Source: Streptomyces olivaceus
GTDB taxonomy: Bacteria > Actinomycetota > Actinomycetes > Streptomycetales > Streptomycetaceae
Assembly: GCF_000721235.1 (NCBI RefSeq)
Contig: NZ_JOFH01000002.1
Span: forward strand, 62,001-126,000
Direction of reading: 5' to 3'
Length of the DNA stretch: 64,000 nucleotides
Both the position numbers and the translations under genes were made by a program. Shown one piece after another: positions 35,635-43,958 of this stretch. The first letter of the stretch is position 1. Every line of letters begins with the position of its first letter. The notes beneath the pieces were generated by a model. It ran no database searches and was not told the DNA's origin. It was given only the letters and a program-made list of their open reading frames with translations.

Positions 35635-36423
35635 CTAGCCCCGGACCCCGCACAGGTGCAGCAGCGCCGCGATCCCGCGGTACGGGTCCGTCCGGCCCGC
35701 CCGTTCCTCGGCGGCCAGCAGGGCGTCGGCGTCGTCCGGCGGCGCGGTCCCGTCGGGCGCGGTGTCCGTGAAGACCCGCACGCCGTACCAGGTGTGCAGC
35801 GGCGCCCCGATGCCGGCGAGCTTCGCCGTCAGCGTCGCCAGCCGGTCCGCGCGCACGTCGACGCCGAGCCGGTTGCGGTACGCGGTGGTGTCGAAGGCGG
35901 CCAGCGCGCCGGTCCAGTCGCCGTGCAGGCCGGGGCGCATGGCGAGCGCGTCGGCGTTGCGCACCAGGAGGGACAGCAGCCCGCCCGGCGCGAGCATCCG
36001 GGCCAGCCCCGCGAGCAGCGGGTCGGGTTCCTCGACGTACATGAGCACGCCGTGGCAGAGCACCACGTCGAAGCTGCCCGGCAGGAAGTGCACGCCGGTG
36101 TCCCGGCCGTCCCCCTCGACGATCCGCATCCGCTCCCGGATGCCCTCCGGCTGCCCTGCCAGCGCCTCGCGCGCGGTGGCGATCATCGCCGTGTCCCGCT
36201 CCACGCCGGTCACCTGGTGCCCGGCCCGGGCCAGCCGCAGCGCCTGGGTTCCCTGGCCCATGCCGACGTCGAGCACCCGCAGCCGCCTGCCCACCGCGAA
36301 GCGCCCGGCTATCTGCTCGTCCAGCTGGCGGGCCACCAGCTCCTGCCGTACGACGTTGCGAAGCCCGGACAGCCCCGCTGTCCAGGCCTCGGCCGCGCCC
36401 TCGGTGAACGGCGTCGTGCTCAG
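35635..36423 (-). CDS. SAM-dependent methyltransferase with a probable CTG start
   Basis: 262 residues if started at CTG 36423 (then STTPFTEGAAEAW). The fold is classical class I: LRVLDVGMGQGTQALRLARAGHQVTGVERD, then FDVVLCHGVLMYVEEPDPLLAGLARMLAPGGLLSLLV. No ATG, GTG or TTG lies in frame at a sensible place: the only upstream ATG (36609) would sit 190 nt inside the previous gene. The CTG has GGGGAG at ideal spacing and overlaps the previous stop codon as CTGA, like the ATGA couplings elsewhere here. It resembles CmoM/SmtA-type methyltransferases; the substrate is unknown. Confidence 0.82.
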   Translation of the reverse strand: MSTTPFTEGAAEAWTAGLSGLRNVVRQELVARQLDEQIAGRFAVGRRLRVLDVGMGQGTQALRLARAGHQVTGVERDTAMIATAREALAGQPEGIRERMRIVEGDGRDTGVHFLPGSFDVVLCHGVLMYVEEPDPLLAGLARMLAPGGLLSLLVRNADALAMRPGLHGDWTGALAAFDTTAYRNRLGVDVRADRLATLTAKLAGIGAPLHTWYGVRVFTDTAPDGTAPPDDADALLAAEERAGRTDPYRGIAALLHLCGVRG

Positions 36424-37019
36424 GGCCGCTCCCCGCGCTTGACCTGGGGCTTGGGCAGCCGCAGCCGGCGCATCTGGAGCGAGCGCATCAGCGCGTAGGC
36501 GACCGCGCCGCGCCGCCGCTCGTCCGGGAAGCGCTCGGCGAGCCGCTTCTTCAGCCGGAAGCCGGTGACGGCCGAGTCCAGCACGATCAGCACGATCACG
36601 ACCAGCCACAGCAGCAGCGCGACGTTCTGCAGCGAGGCCACCCGGATCATGCTCAGCACGAGGATGATCACGGCCATCGGCAGGAAGTACTCCGCGATGT
36701 TGAACCGCGAGTCGATGAAGTCGCGCGCGAACTTGCGGACCGGGCCCTTGTCGCGGGCCGGCAGGTACCGCTCGTCGCCCTTCGCCAGCGCCTCGCGCTG
36801 CCGCGCCATCGCGGTCCTGCGCTCCTCGCGCTGCCGCTTGGCCGCGTCCTTGCGCGTCATCGGCGTATTGGCGACGCTGCGGCGCTGGGACTGGGCCACG
36901 CTGCGCTTGGGCGTGGGCCTGCCCTTCGGGGCCTGCGGGTCGCGGGGCTGCTTGGAGTCGGTCACCTGCGCGCTGACGGCGCTCTGGGCCTTCTCATCCT
37001 TGGCACGGCTACGGAACAC
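36420..37019 (-). CDS. DUF3043 integral membrane protein
   Basis: 199 residues from GTG 37019 (VFRSRAKDEKAQSAV). A long basic cytoplasmic N-terminus (MTRKDAAKRQREERRTAMARQREAL) leads to ARDFIDSRFNIAEYFLP and two transmembrane helices. This matches DUF3043 of actinobacteria, of unknown role. TACCCT ends 8 nt before the GTG, so transcription may be leaderless. Its stop codon overlaps the CTG start of the methyltransferase. Confidence 0.88.
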   Translation of the reverse strand: MFRSRAKDEKAQSAVSAQVTDSKQPRDPQAPKGRPTPKRSVAQSQRRSVANTPMTRKDAAKRQREERRTAMARQREALAKGDERYLPARDKGPVRKFARDFIDSRFNIAEYFLPMAVIILVLSMIRVASLQNVALLLWLVVIVLIVLDSAVTGFRLKKRLAERFPDERRRGAVAYALMRSLQMRRLRLPKPQVKRGERP

Positions 37020-37325
37020 AAAACCCAAGGGTACGGGGTCCCGGGGTGTGGACCCCAGTCCGGTGGGGAACGATCCGGCAACGCCGGTCGTCTGTAAAAG
37101 GACAGAGCGGACGTTGTGCGTGCGGCGTACGGGCTCGGACACCGGTGCATTCCGGACACCCCGGGGAGCACCTACTCCCTACGCCGGACCGGGAGCGTGC
37201 GCAGTCGTCCTTGGGGATGAGCGCATCCGTCCCCGAACAGTGCGGTAATGGAGTCGGGCCCCGTACTGTGGGTTCTGTTGTAGTCGCTGGAGCCGGAGTC
37301 GGTCAGAAGGGGGCGCGCGAAGCCC

Positions 37326-38135
37326 ATGAGCGGTGTCATGAAGCGTATGGGGATGATCTTCCGCGCGAAGGCCAACAAGGCCCTTGACCGGGCCGAGGAC
37401 CCGCGCGAGACCCTCGATTACTCGTACCAGAAACAGCTGGAGCTGCTGCAGAAGGTGCGCCGCGGCGTCGCCGACGTGGCGACCAGCCGCAAGCGCCTGG
37501 AGCTGCAGCTCAACCAGCTCCAGTCCCAGTCGGGCAAGCTGGAGGACCAGGGCCGCAAGGCGCTGGCGCTGGGCCGGGAGGACCTGGCCCGCGAGGCACT
37601 CTCCCGCCGCGCCGCCCTCCAGCAGCAGGTCACCGACCTGGAGACGCAGCACGCCACGCTCCAGGGCGAGGAGGAGAAGCTCACCCTCGCGGCCCAGCGC
37701 CTCCAGGCCAAGGTGGACGCCTTCCGGACGAAGAAGGAGACCATCAAGGCCACCTACACGGCGGCCCAGGCGCAGACCCGCATCGGCGAGGCGTTCTCCG
37801 GCATCTCCGAGGAGATGGGCGACGTCGGCATGGCGATCCAGCGGGCCGAGGACAAGACCGCCCAGATGCAGGCCCGGGCCGGTGCCATCGACGAGCTGCT
37901 CGCCTCGGGCGCCCTCGACGACCAGTCCGGCATGCACAAGGACGACATCCAGGCCGAGCTGGACCGGCTCTCCGGTGGTACGGATGTAGAGCTGGAGCTG
38001 CAGCGGATGAAGGCCGAGCTGTCCGGGGGCAGCACCTCGGACCGGCAGGCCATCGAGGGCGGCCAGGACCAGGGCCAGGGCAGTCCGCAGCCCCAGCAGC
38101 AGCCGCAGGACACCCCGCGGTTCGACAAGCAGTAG
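37326..38135 (+). CDS. pspA: Phage-shock protein A (PspA/IM30 family)
   Basis: 269 residues, ATG 37326. The whole protein is coiled coil, as in PspA (YQKQLELLQKVRRGVADVATSRKRLELQLNQLQSQ through to the EEMGDVGMAIQRAEDKTAQMQAR region), with a Gln/Pro-rich tail (SPQPQQQPQDTP). PspA polymers bind stressed cytoplasmic membrane and limit proton leakage. In Streptomyces it responds to envelope-active antibiotics. It is followed after 21 nt by pspAA, and the htpX-pspAB pair at the left edge of the window belongs to the same stress theme. Confidence 0.95.
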   Translation: MSGVMKRMGMIFRAKANKALDRAEDPRETLDYSYQKQLELLQKVRRGVADVATSRKRLELQLNQLQSQSGKLEDQGRKALALGREDLAREALSRRAALQQQVTDLETQHATLQGEEEKLTLAAQRLQAKVDAFRTKKETIKATYTAAQAQTRIGEAFSGISEEMGDVGMAIQRAEDKTAQMQARAGAIDELLASGALDDQSGMHKDDIQAELDRLSGGTDVELELQRMKAELSGGSTSDRQAIEGGQDQGQGSPQPQQQPQDTPRFDKQ

Positions 38136-38156
38136 CTCCACGCCTAGGAGGGCGAC

Positions 38157-38441
38157 ATGATCGTACGGATCATGGGGGAGGGCCAGCTGACGCTGCCCGA
38201 CGGCCGGCTCGCCGAGCTGGACACGCTGGACGACGAGCTCCTGGCCGAGATGGAGAACGGCGACGGCCCGGGCTTCCGCGCGACCCTCCAGGCCCTCCTG
38301 GCCAAGGTCCGCGAACTGGGCGAGCCGCTCCCGGAGGACTCCCTGGAGCCCTCCGACCTCATCCTCCCGTCCCCGGACGCCACTCTGGAGGAGGTCAGGG
38401 AACTCCTGAGCGACGACGGCCTGATTCCGGGCGGCGCGTAG
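38157..38441 (+). CDS. pspAA: PspA-associated protein PspAA
   Basis: 94 residues, MIVRIMGEGQLTLPDGRLAE at the start, ATG 38157 after AGGAGG. The compact, acidic PspAA domain is recognised by LDTLDDELLAEMENGDGPGFRATLQALL and the helix EPLPEDSLEPSDLILPSPDATLEEV. It lies 21 nt after pspA, so they form one operon. A role as partner of PspA is likely; its biochemical function is unknown. Confidence 0.92.
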   Translation: MIVRIMGEGQLTLPDGRLAELDTLDDELLAEMENGDGPGFRATLQALLAKVRELGEPLPEDSLEPSDLILPSPDATLEEVRELLSDDGLIPGGA

Positions 38442-38474
38442 GTTCCCGCACTCTGGGCGCCGGGCGGCAACACT

Positions 38475-38545
38475 CAGCCCGTCCGGCGTTTGAGGGCGAG
38501 GCCGTCCAGGCCGAAGCGGGGGTCCGGGGGCGCAGCCCCCGGGGG
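38475..38545 (+). repeat. Streptomyces intergenic palindromic repeat, copy 2
   Basis: Contains CAGCCCGTCCGGCGTTT, then GGCGAGGCCGTCCAGGCCG and a GGGGGCGCAGCCCCC stem. The same modules, in the opposite orientation, occur at 7970-8042. It lies downstream of pspAA and may act as its transcript end. Confidence 0.85.
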
Positions 38546-38608
38546 CCGACGTCCACTGAACGCCGCCCCACTCAAAACAGGCGCCCACTCCAGCTACCGT
38601 AAACAAGC

Positions 38609-39856
38609 GTGAGCACCCTCGCCCGCGCCCGCTGCACCCTCGGCGCCCACCCCTCCGCGCTGGACACGGCCCTCGCCACCGCCGTCCTGGTGTGCATGCT
38701 CGCGGGTTCCTTCGTGGATCCGCACGGTCCCGAGGGCGTCAGCTGGGAGCTGCGCACCCCCGACGCGCTGAGCCTCGCGCTCATGGCCGTCGGCGCCGCC
38801 GCCCTCGCCTTCCGCCGCCGGGAGCCCATGGCGGTCCTTGCCGTCACCGGCTGCGCCTCCGTCGTCGAGAGCGTCACCGGCGAACCCCGCGCCCCGGTCG
38901 TCATGTGCGCCGTCGTCGCGCTCTTCACCGTCGCCGCCTCCGCCGACCGCACCACCACCTGGCGGGTCGGTCTGCTCACCATGACCGTCCTCACCGGCGC
39001 CGCCATGCTGGCGGGTCCGCTGCCCTGGTACGCGCAGGAGAACCTCGCTGTCTTCGCCTGGACCGGCATCGGCGCCACCGCCGGGGACGCCGTCCGCAGC
39101 CACCGGGCCTTCGTGCAGGCCATCCGGGACCGGGCCGAGAAGGCCGAACGCACCCGCGAGGAGGAGGCGCGCCGCCGGGTCGCCGAGGAGCGGCTCCGCA
39201 TCGCCCGCGACCTGCACGACGTGGTCGCCCACCACATCGCCCTGGTCAACGTCCAGGCCGGTGTCGCCTCGCACGTCATGGACAAGCGGCCCGACCAGGC
39301 CAAGGCGGCCCTCGCCCACGTACGGCAGGCCAGCCGCAGTGCCCTGGACGAGCTGCGGGCCACCGTCGGCCTGCTGCGCCAGTCCGGCGACCCGGAGGCG
39401 CCGACCGAGCCCGCTCCGGGCCTCGCCCGCCTCGGTGAACTCGTCGGCACCTTCCACCACGCCGGGCTGCACGTCGAGGTGGCCCGCGCCGACCAGGGGA
39501 CCGAGCTGCCGGCCGCCGTCGACCTCGCGGCGTACCGCATCATCCAGGAGGCCCTGACCAACGTCCGCAAGCACGCGGGGGAGCGGGCGAAGGCCGAGGT
39601 CAGCGTCGTAAGGGTGGGGCCGAACATCGAGGTGACCGTGCTCGACGACGGCACCGGCACCGACGACGGCGCTCCTACCGACGGTGCCCCCGCCGACGGC
39701 GGCGGCCACGGCCTGCTCGGCATGCGCGAGCGGGTCACCGCCGTGCGCGGCATCCTCACCACCGGTCCCCGCTACGGGGGCGGTTTCCGGGTCCATGCGA
39801 TCCTTCCGGTCAGAAGCCGTACCGACGCCGCCGACGCCGTGGAGGACCTCGTATGA
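38609..39856 (+). CDS. Two-component sensor histidine kinase, NarL/DesK type
   Basis: 415 residues from GTG 38609 (MSTLARARCTLGAH). About four or five transmembrane helices occupy the first 150 residues. The HisKA_3 dimerisation domain follows with the phospho-His in RIARDLHDVVAHHIALVNVQ, then the ATPase domain (AAYRIIQEALTNVRKHAGE, GHGLLGMRERVTAVRG). The signal is unknown. Its stop codon overlaps a 9-codon minigene that leads into the response regulator. Confidence 0.94.
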   Translation: MSTLARARCTLGAHPSALDTALATAVLVCMLAGSFVDPHGPEGVSWELRTPDALSLALMAVGAAALAFRRREPMAVLAVTGCASVVESVTGEPRAPVVMCAVVALFTVAASADRTTTWRVGLLTMTVLTGAAMLAGPLPWYAQENLAVFAWTGIGATAGDAVRSHRAFVQAIRDRAEKAERTREEEARRRVAEERLRIARDLHDVVAHHIALVNVQAGVASHVMDKRPDQAKAALAHVRQASRSALDELRATVGLLRQSGDPEAPTEPAPGLARLGELVGTFHHAGLHVEVARADQGTELPAAVDLAAYRIIQEALTNVRKHAGERAKAEVSVVRVGPNIEVTVLDDGTGTDDGAPTDGAPADGGGHGLLGMRERVTAVRGILTTGPRYGGGFRVHAILPVRSRTDAADAVEDLV

Positions 39857-39882
39857 ACACCGCTGTGGAGCACTCCGTATGA
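39853..39882 (+). CDS. Nine-codon coupling minigene between kinase and regulator
   Basis: ATG 39853 overlaps the kinase stop codon (ATGA), and the minigene stop (TGA 39880-39882) overlaps the ATG of the response regulator (ATGA again). The peptide would be MNTAVEHSV. It is probably a relay for reinitiating ribosomes, or a decayed start, rather than a functional peptide; this is inference. Confidence 0.4.
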   Translation: MNTAVEHSV

Positions 39883-40562
39883 CGATCCGTGTCCTGCTCG
39901 CCGACGACCAGGCGCTGCTGCGGAGCGCCTTCAAGGTGCTGGTCGACTCCGAGCCCGACATGGAGGTGGTGGGGGAGGCGTCCGACGGCGCGGAGGCGGC
40001 CCGGCTGGCCGCCGAACGGCGGGCCGACGTGGTGCTGATGGACATCCGGATGCCCGGCACGGACGGTCTCGCCGCCACCCGCCTGATCAGCGCCGACCCG
40101 GCCCTCGCCCATGTCCGCGTGGTCATACTGACCACCTTCGAGGTCGACGACTACGTGGTGCAGTCGCTGCGCGCCGGCGCCTCCGGCTTCCTCGGCAAGG
40201 GCTCGGAGCCCGACGAACTCCTCGCCGCCATCCGCGTCGCGGCCGGCGGCGAGGCGCTGCTGTCGCCGACCGCCACCAAGGGACTGATCGCCCGCTTCCT
40301 CGCCCAGGAGGGCACGGGCGACGAGAACCGCGATCCGGCGCGCGCCGAGCGGCTGCGGTCGCTGACCGGACGCGAGCGCGAGGTGCTGGTCCAGGTGGCC
40401 GGCGGGCACTCCAACGACGAGATCGCCGAACGCCTGGCGGTCAGCCCGCTCACCGTGAAGACCCACGTGAACCGGGCCATGGCCAAGCTGGGCGCCCGCG
40501 ACCGCGCCCAACTGGTCGTCATCGCGTACGAGTCAGGGTTGGTACGTCCAAGGGTGGAGTGA
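39879..40562 (+). CDS. NarL/FixJ-type response regulator
   Basis: 227 residues from ATG 39879 (MTIRVLLADDQALLRS). The receiver domain has the phosphorylatable Asp in ADVVLMDIRMPGTDG and the Lys in SGFLGKGSEPDELL. A LuxR-type helix-turn-helix closes the protein (LTGREREVLVQVAGGHSNDEIAERLAVSPLTVKTHVNRAMAKLGA). It is the partner of the kinase just upstream. The RND transporter 200 nt downstream may be its target, but no site is proven. Confidence 0.95.
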   Translation: MTIRVLLADDQALLRSAFKVLVDSEPDMEVVGEASDGAEAARLAAERRADVVLMDIRMPGTDGLAATRLISADPALAHVRVVILTTFEVDDYVVQSLRAGASGFLGKGSEPDELLAAIRVAAGGEALLSPTATKGLIARFLAQEGTGDENRDPARAERLRSLTGREREVLVQVAGGHSNDEIAERLAVSPLTVKTHVNRAMAKLGARDRAQLVVIAYESGLVRPRVE

Positions 40563-40680
40563 CCTCTACCCGCGTGTACTGCGGCGGGAGTAGGTGCCGC
40601 ATAAGGAAATGGACCTGGGGCCTAGGGAACCGGGGTCCGCCATGGCTCAGGGTGTTGGAGTGGGCGCTCATCCGTTGCCC

Positions 40681-40726
40681 GCACCCGGCGCTCACGTGCC
40701 CCGCACCCGGCGCTGCCACGTGCCCC
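40681..40726. repeat. Direct repeat upstream of the RND gene
   Basis: The block GCACCCGGCGCT followed by CACGTGCCCC is present twice (40681-40702 and 40703-40726); the second copy has 2 extra bases. Each copy contains the palindrome CACGTG. Position 37-82 nt before the RND gene fits an operator or a leader element. Confidence 0.6.
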
Positions 40727-40762
40727 GTTCCCTGCTCGGCCACAGAAGAGAGACCCTGACCC

Positions 40763-43700
40763 ATGTCCTGGCTGTCGAGATTCAGCCTCGCGCAACGGGC
40801 CCTGATAGGGCTGATGTCGATCGTCGCGCTCGTCTTCGGGGCGATCGCGATCCCCCAGCTCAAGCAGCAGCTGCTGCCCACCATCGAACTGCCCATGGTG
40901 TCGGTCCTCGCCCCGTACCAGGGTGCCTCGCCCGACGTGGTCGAGAAGCAGGTCGTCGAGCCGATCGAGGACAGCCTCGAAGCCGTCGACGGCATATCGG
41001 GCGTCACCTCGACGGCCAGTGAGGGCAGCGCCGTCCTCATGGCGTCCTTCGACTACGGCCCGGACACCCAGCAGCTCGTCGCCGACGTCCAGCAGGCCGT
41101 GAACCGGGCCCGCGCCCAGCTCCCGGACGACGTGGACCCGCAGGTCATCTCCGGTTCGACGGACGACATCCCGACCGTCGTCCTCGCCGTCACCTCGGAC
41201 AAGGACCAGCAGGCACTGGCCGACCAGCTCGACAAGACGGTCGTCTCCGAGCTGAAGAACATCGACGGCGTCGCCCAGGTCACGGTCGACGGCGTCCGCG
41301 ACGTGCAGGTCACCGTCACGCCGGACGACGCGAAGCTGGCCGGGGCGGGCGTGGCTCCGCAGGCGCTCGCCCAGTCCCTCCAGGCCGGCGGCGCGACCGT
41401 CCCCGCGGGCTCCTTCGACGAGGACGGCGCCAACCGCACCGTCCAGGTCGGCGGCGGCTTCACCTCGGTCAAGCAGATCCAGGACCTCATGGTCACCGGT
41501 GAGGGCGTCGACGAGCCGGTCCGCCTCGGCGACGTCGCCACCGTCAAGGAGGAGGAGGCCAAGGCCGACTCGCTCACCCGCACCGACGGCAAGCCGTCCC
41601 TCGCGGTCGCCGTGACGATGGACCACGACGGCAGCGCGGTCTCCATCTCGAACGCCGTCGAGGACAAGCTCCCCGACCTGCGCGAGCAGCTGGGCTCCGG
41701 CGCGACCCTCACCGTCGTCAGCGACCAGGGCCCGGCGGTCTCCAAGGCCATCTCGGGCCTGACCACGGAGGGCGGGCTCGGTCTGCTCTTCGCCGTCCTG
41801 GTCATCCTGGTCTTCCTGGCGTCGATCCGCTCCACCCTGGTCACCGCGGTCTCCATCCCGCTGTCGGTGGTGCTGGCGCTGATCGTCCTGTGGACGCGCG
41901 ACCTGTCGCTCAACATGCTGACGCTGGGCGCGCTGACCATCGCCATCGGCCGCGTCGTCGACGACTCGATCGTGGTCCTGGAGAACATCAAGCGCCACCT
42001 CGGCTACGGCGAGGAGCGCCGGGAGGCCATCCTCAAGGCCGTCCGCGAGGTCGCCGGAGCGGTCACCTCCTCCACGCTCACCACCGTCGCCGTGTTCCTG
42101 CCGATCGGTCTGGTCGGCGGCATGGTCGGCGAGCTGTTCGGCTCCTTCAGCCTCACCGTCACCGCCGCGCTGCTCGCGTCCCTGCTGGTGTCGCTGACGG
42201 TCGTCCCGGTCCTGTCGTACTGGTTCCTGCGGCCCCCGAAGGGCACCCCCGAGGACGCGGCCGAGGCCCGCCGCCTCGCCGAGGAGAAGGAGGCGAGGAG
42301 CCGCCTGCAGCGGTTCTACGTCCCCGTCCTGCGCTTCGCCACCCGCCGCCGCCTGACCAGCGTGGCCATCGCCGTCGTCGTGCTGATCGGCACCTTCGGC
42401 ATGGCGCCGCTGCTGAAGACCAACTTCTTCGACCAGGGCGAGCAGGAGGTCCTCAGCATCAAGCAGGAGCTGGAGCCGGGCACCAGCCTCGGCGCCACCG
42501 ACGCCCAGGCCAAGAAGGTCGAGAAGCTGCTCGGCGACACCGACGGCGTCAAGGAGTACCAGGTCACCATCGGCTCGTCCGGCTTCATGGCCGCCTTCGG
42601 CGGCGGCACGGACACCAACCAGGCCTCGTACCAGGTGATGCTGGAGGACTCGGCGTCCTACGAGGACGTCCAGGACCACCTGGAGGACGGGCTCGCGAAG
42701 CTCGACGGCATCGGCACCACCACGGTCGCCGGCGGCGACGGCTTCGGCAGCCAGGACCTGAGCGTCGTCGTCAAGGCCGCCGACGCGCAGGTGCTGCGCG
42801 ACGCCGCCGAGCAGGTCCGCAAGACGGTCGCCGAACTCGACGACGTCACCGACGTCACCAGCGACCTCGCCGAGAGCGTGCCGCGCATCTCGGTCAAGGC
42901 CAACGCGAAGGCGGCCGGGGCCGGGTTCACCGACCAGACCCTCGGCGCGGCCGTCGCCCAGGCGGTGCGCGGCACCCCGGCGGCCAAGGCGACGCTGGAC
43001 GACACCGAGCGCGACGTCGTCATCCGGTCGGCGCAGCCCGCCGAGACGCTGGACGAGCTGAAGGCACTGAACCTGGGCCCCGCGAAGCTCGGTGACATCG
43101 CCACCGTGGAGCTGGTGGACGGCCCGGTGTCGATGACCCGCATCGACGGCCAGCGCTCGGCGACCGTCACCGCCAGGCCGACCGGCGACAACACCGGCGC
43201 GGTCAGCACCGACCTCCAGACGAAGATCGACGGTCTCGACCTGCCGACCGGTGCCACGGCGGAGATCGGCGGCGTCACCGCCGACCAGGACGAGGCGTTC
43301 GTCAACCTCGGCCTCGCCATGCTCGCGGCGATCGCCATCGTGTTCATGCTGCTGGTCGGCACCTTCCGGTCGCTGGCCCAGCCGCTGATCCTGCTGGTGT
43401 CGATCCCGTTCGCGGCGACCGGCGCGATCGGCCTGCTGATCGCCACCGGCACCCCGATGGGCGTCCCGGCGATGATCGGCATGCTGATGCTGATCGGCAT
43501 CGTGGTCACCAACGCGATCGTGCTGATCGACCTGATCAACCAGTACCGCAAGCAGGGCTACGGCGTCGTCGAGGCCGTCCTGGAGGGCGGCCGCCACCGG
43601 CTGCGCCCCATCCTGATGACGGCCCTGGCGACGATCTTCGCCCTGCTCCCGATGGCGCTGGGCGTCACCGGAGAGGGCGGCTTCATCGCCCAGCCGCTCG

Positions 43701-43882
43701 CGGTGGTCGTGATCGGCGGCCTGATCACCTCGACGCTGCTGACCCTGCTCCTCGTCCCGACGCTCTACGCGATGCTGGAGCTGCGCAAGGAGCGGCGCGC
43801 GAAGAAGAAGGCGGCGAAGCGGGGCGGCGACGTGCCGCCGCAGGCCGCGACCTCGCAGGAGCCGGAGACGGCGAACGTCTGA
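40763..43882 (+). CDS. RND-superfamily efflux transporter (AcrB/HAE1-like)
   Basis: 1039 residues, full length for the HAE1 family. N-terminal helix with FGAIAIPQLKQQLLPTIELPMVSV, the porter loops, TM4 with IGRVVDDSIVVLENIKRHL containing the paired Asp of proton relay, and C-terminal TM helices to residue 1020. It should export hydrophobic drugs or metabolites by proton antiport. In a Gram-positive cell it works without a TolC-type outer channel. No adaptor (MFP) gene is adjacent. It lies downstream of the two-component pair. Confidence 0.95.
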   Translation: MSWLSRFSLAQRALIGLMSIVALVFGAIAIPQLKQQLLPTIELPMVSVLAPYQGASPDVVEKQVVEPIEDSLEAVDGISGVTSTASEGSAVLMASFDYGPDTQQLVADVQQAVNRARAQLPDDVDPQVISGSTDDIPTVVLAVTSDKDQQALADQLDKTVVSELKNIDGVAQVTVDGVRDVQVTVTPDDAKLAGAGVAPQALAQSLQAGGATVPAGSFDEDGANRTVQVGGGFTSVKQIQDLMVTGEGVDEPVRLGDVATVKEEEAKADSLTRTDGKPSLAVAVTMDHDGSAVSISNAVEDKLPDLREQLGSGATLTVVSDQGPAVSKAISGLTTEGGLGLLFAVLVILVFLASIRSTLVTAVSIPLSVVLALIVLWTRDLSLNMLTLGALTIAIGRVVDDSIVVLENIKRHLGYGEERREAILKAVREVAGAVTSSTLTTVAVFLPIGLVGGMVGELFGSFSLTVTAALLASLLVSLTVVPVLSYWFLRPPKGTPEDAAEARRLAEEKEARSRLQRFYVPVLRFATRRRLTSVAIAVVVLIGTFGMAPLLKTNFFDQGEQEVLSIKQELEPGTSLGATDAQAKKVEKLLGDTDGVKEYQVTIGSSGFMAAFGGGTDTNQASYQVMLEDSASYEDVQDHLEDGLAKLDGIGTTTVAGGDGFGSQDLSVVVKAADAQVLRDAAEQVRKTVAELDDVTDVTSDLAESVPRISVKANAKAAGAGFTDQTLGAAVAQAVRGTPAAKATLDDTERDVVIRSAQPAETLDELKALNLGPAKLGDIATVELVDGPVSMTRIDGQRSATVTARPTGDNTGAVSTDLQTKIDGLDLPTGATAEIGGVTADQDEAFVNLGLAMLAAIAIVFMLLVGTFRSLAQPLILLVSIPFAATGAIGLLIATGTPMGVPAMIGMLMLIGIVVTNAIVLIDLINQYRKQGYGVVEAVLEGGRHRLRPILMTALATIFALLPMALGVTGEGGFIAQPLAVVVIGGLITSTLLTLLLVPTLYAMLELRKERRAKKKAAKRGGDVPPQAATSQEPETANV

Positions 43883-43894
43883 GGCGTCCGGAAA

Positions 43895-43944
43895 CGGCCG
43901 GGGCCCCGCGCGACACCGAAGGCGGTCGCGCGGGGCCCCGGCCG
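43895..43944. terminator. Bidirectional terminator between RND transporter and nadA
   Basis: Two perfectly complementary 20-nt arms (43895-43914 and 43925-43944) enclose a 10-nt loop. It sits 12 nt after the RND stop and 15 nt before the end of the convergent nadA. Confidence 0.93.
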
Positions 43945-43958
43945 TGCGGGCGCGATTC

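Noticed and set aside
35635-36609. Methyltransferase started at ATG 36609
   Set aside because: It would overlap the DUF3043 gene by 190 nt in a different frame and adds a low-complexity Arg/Ala stretch without homology.
40622-43597. A 991-codon minus-strand frame opposite the RND transporter
   Set aside because: It is the high-GC shadow of the RND gene, with Asp/Gly/Arg-rich low-complexity sequence and no ribosome site.
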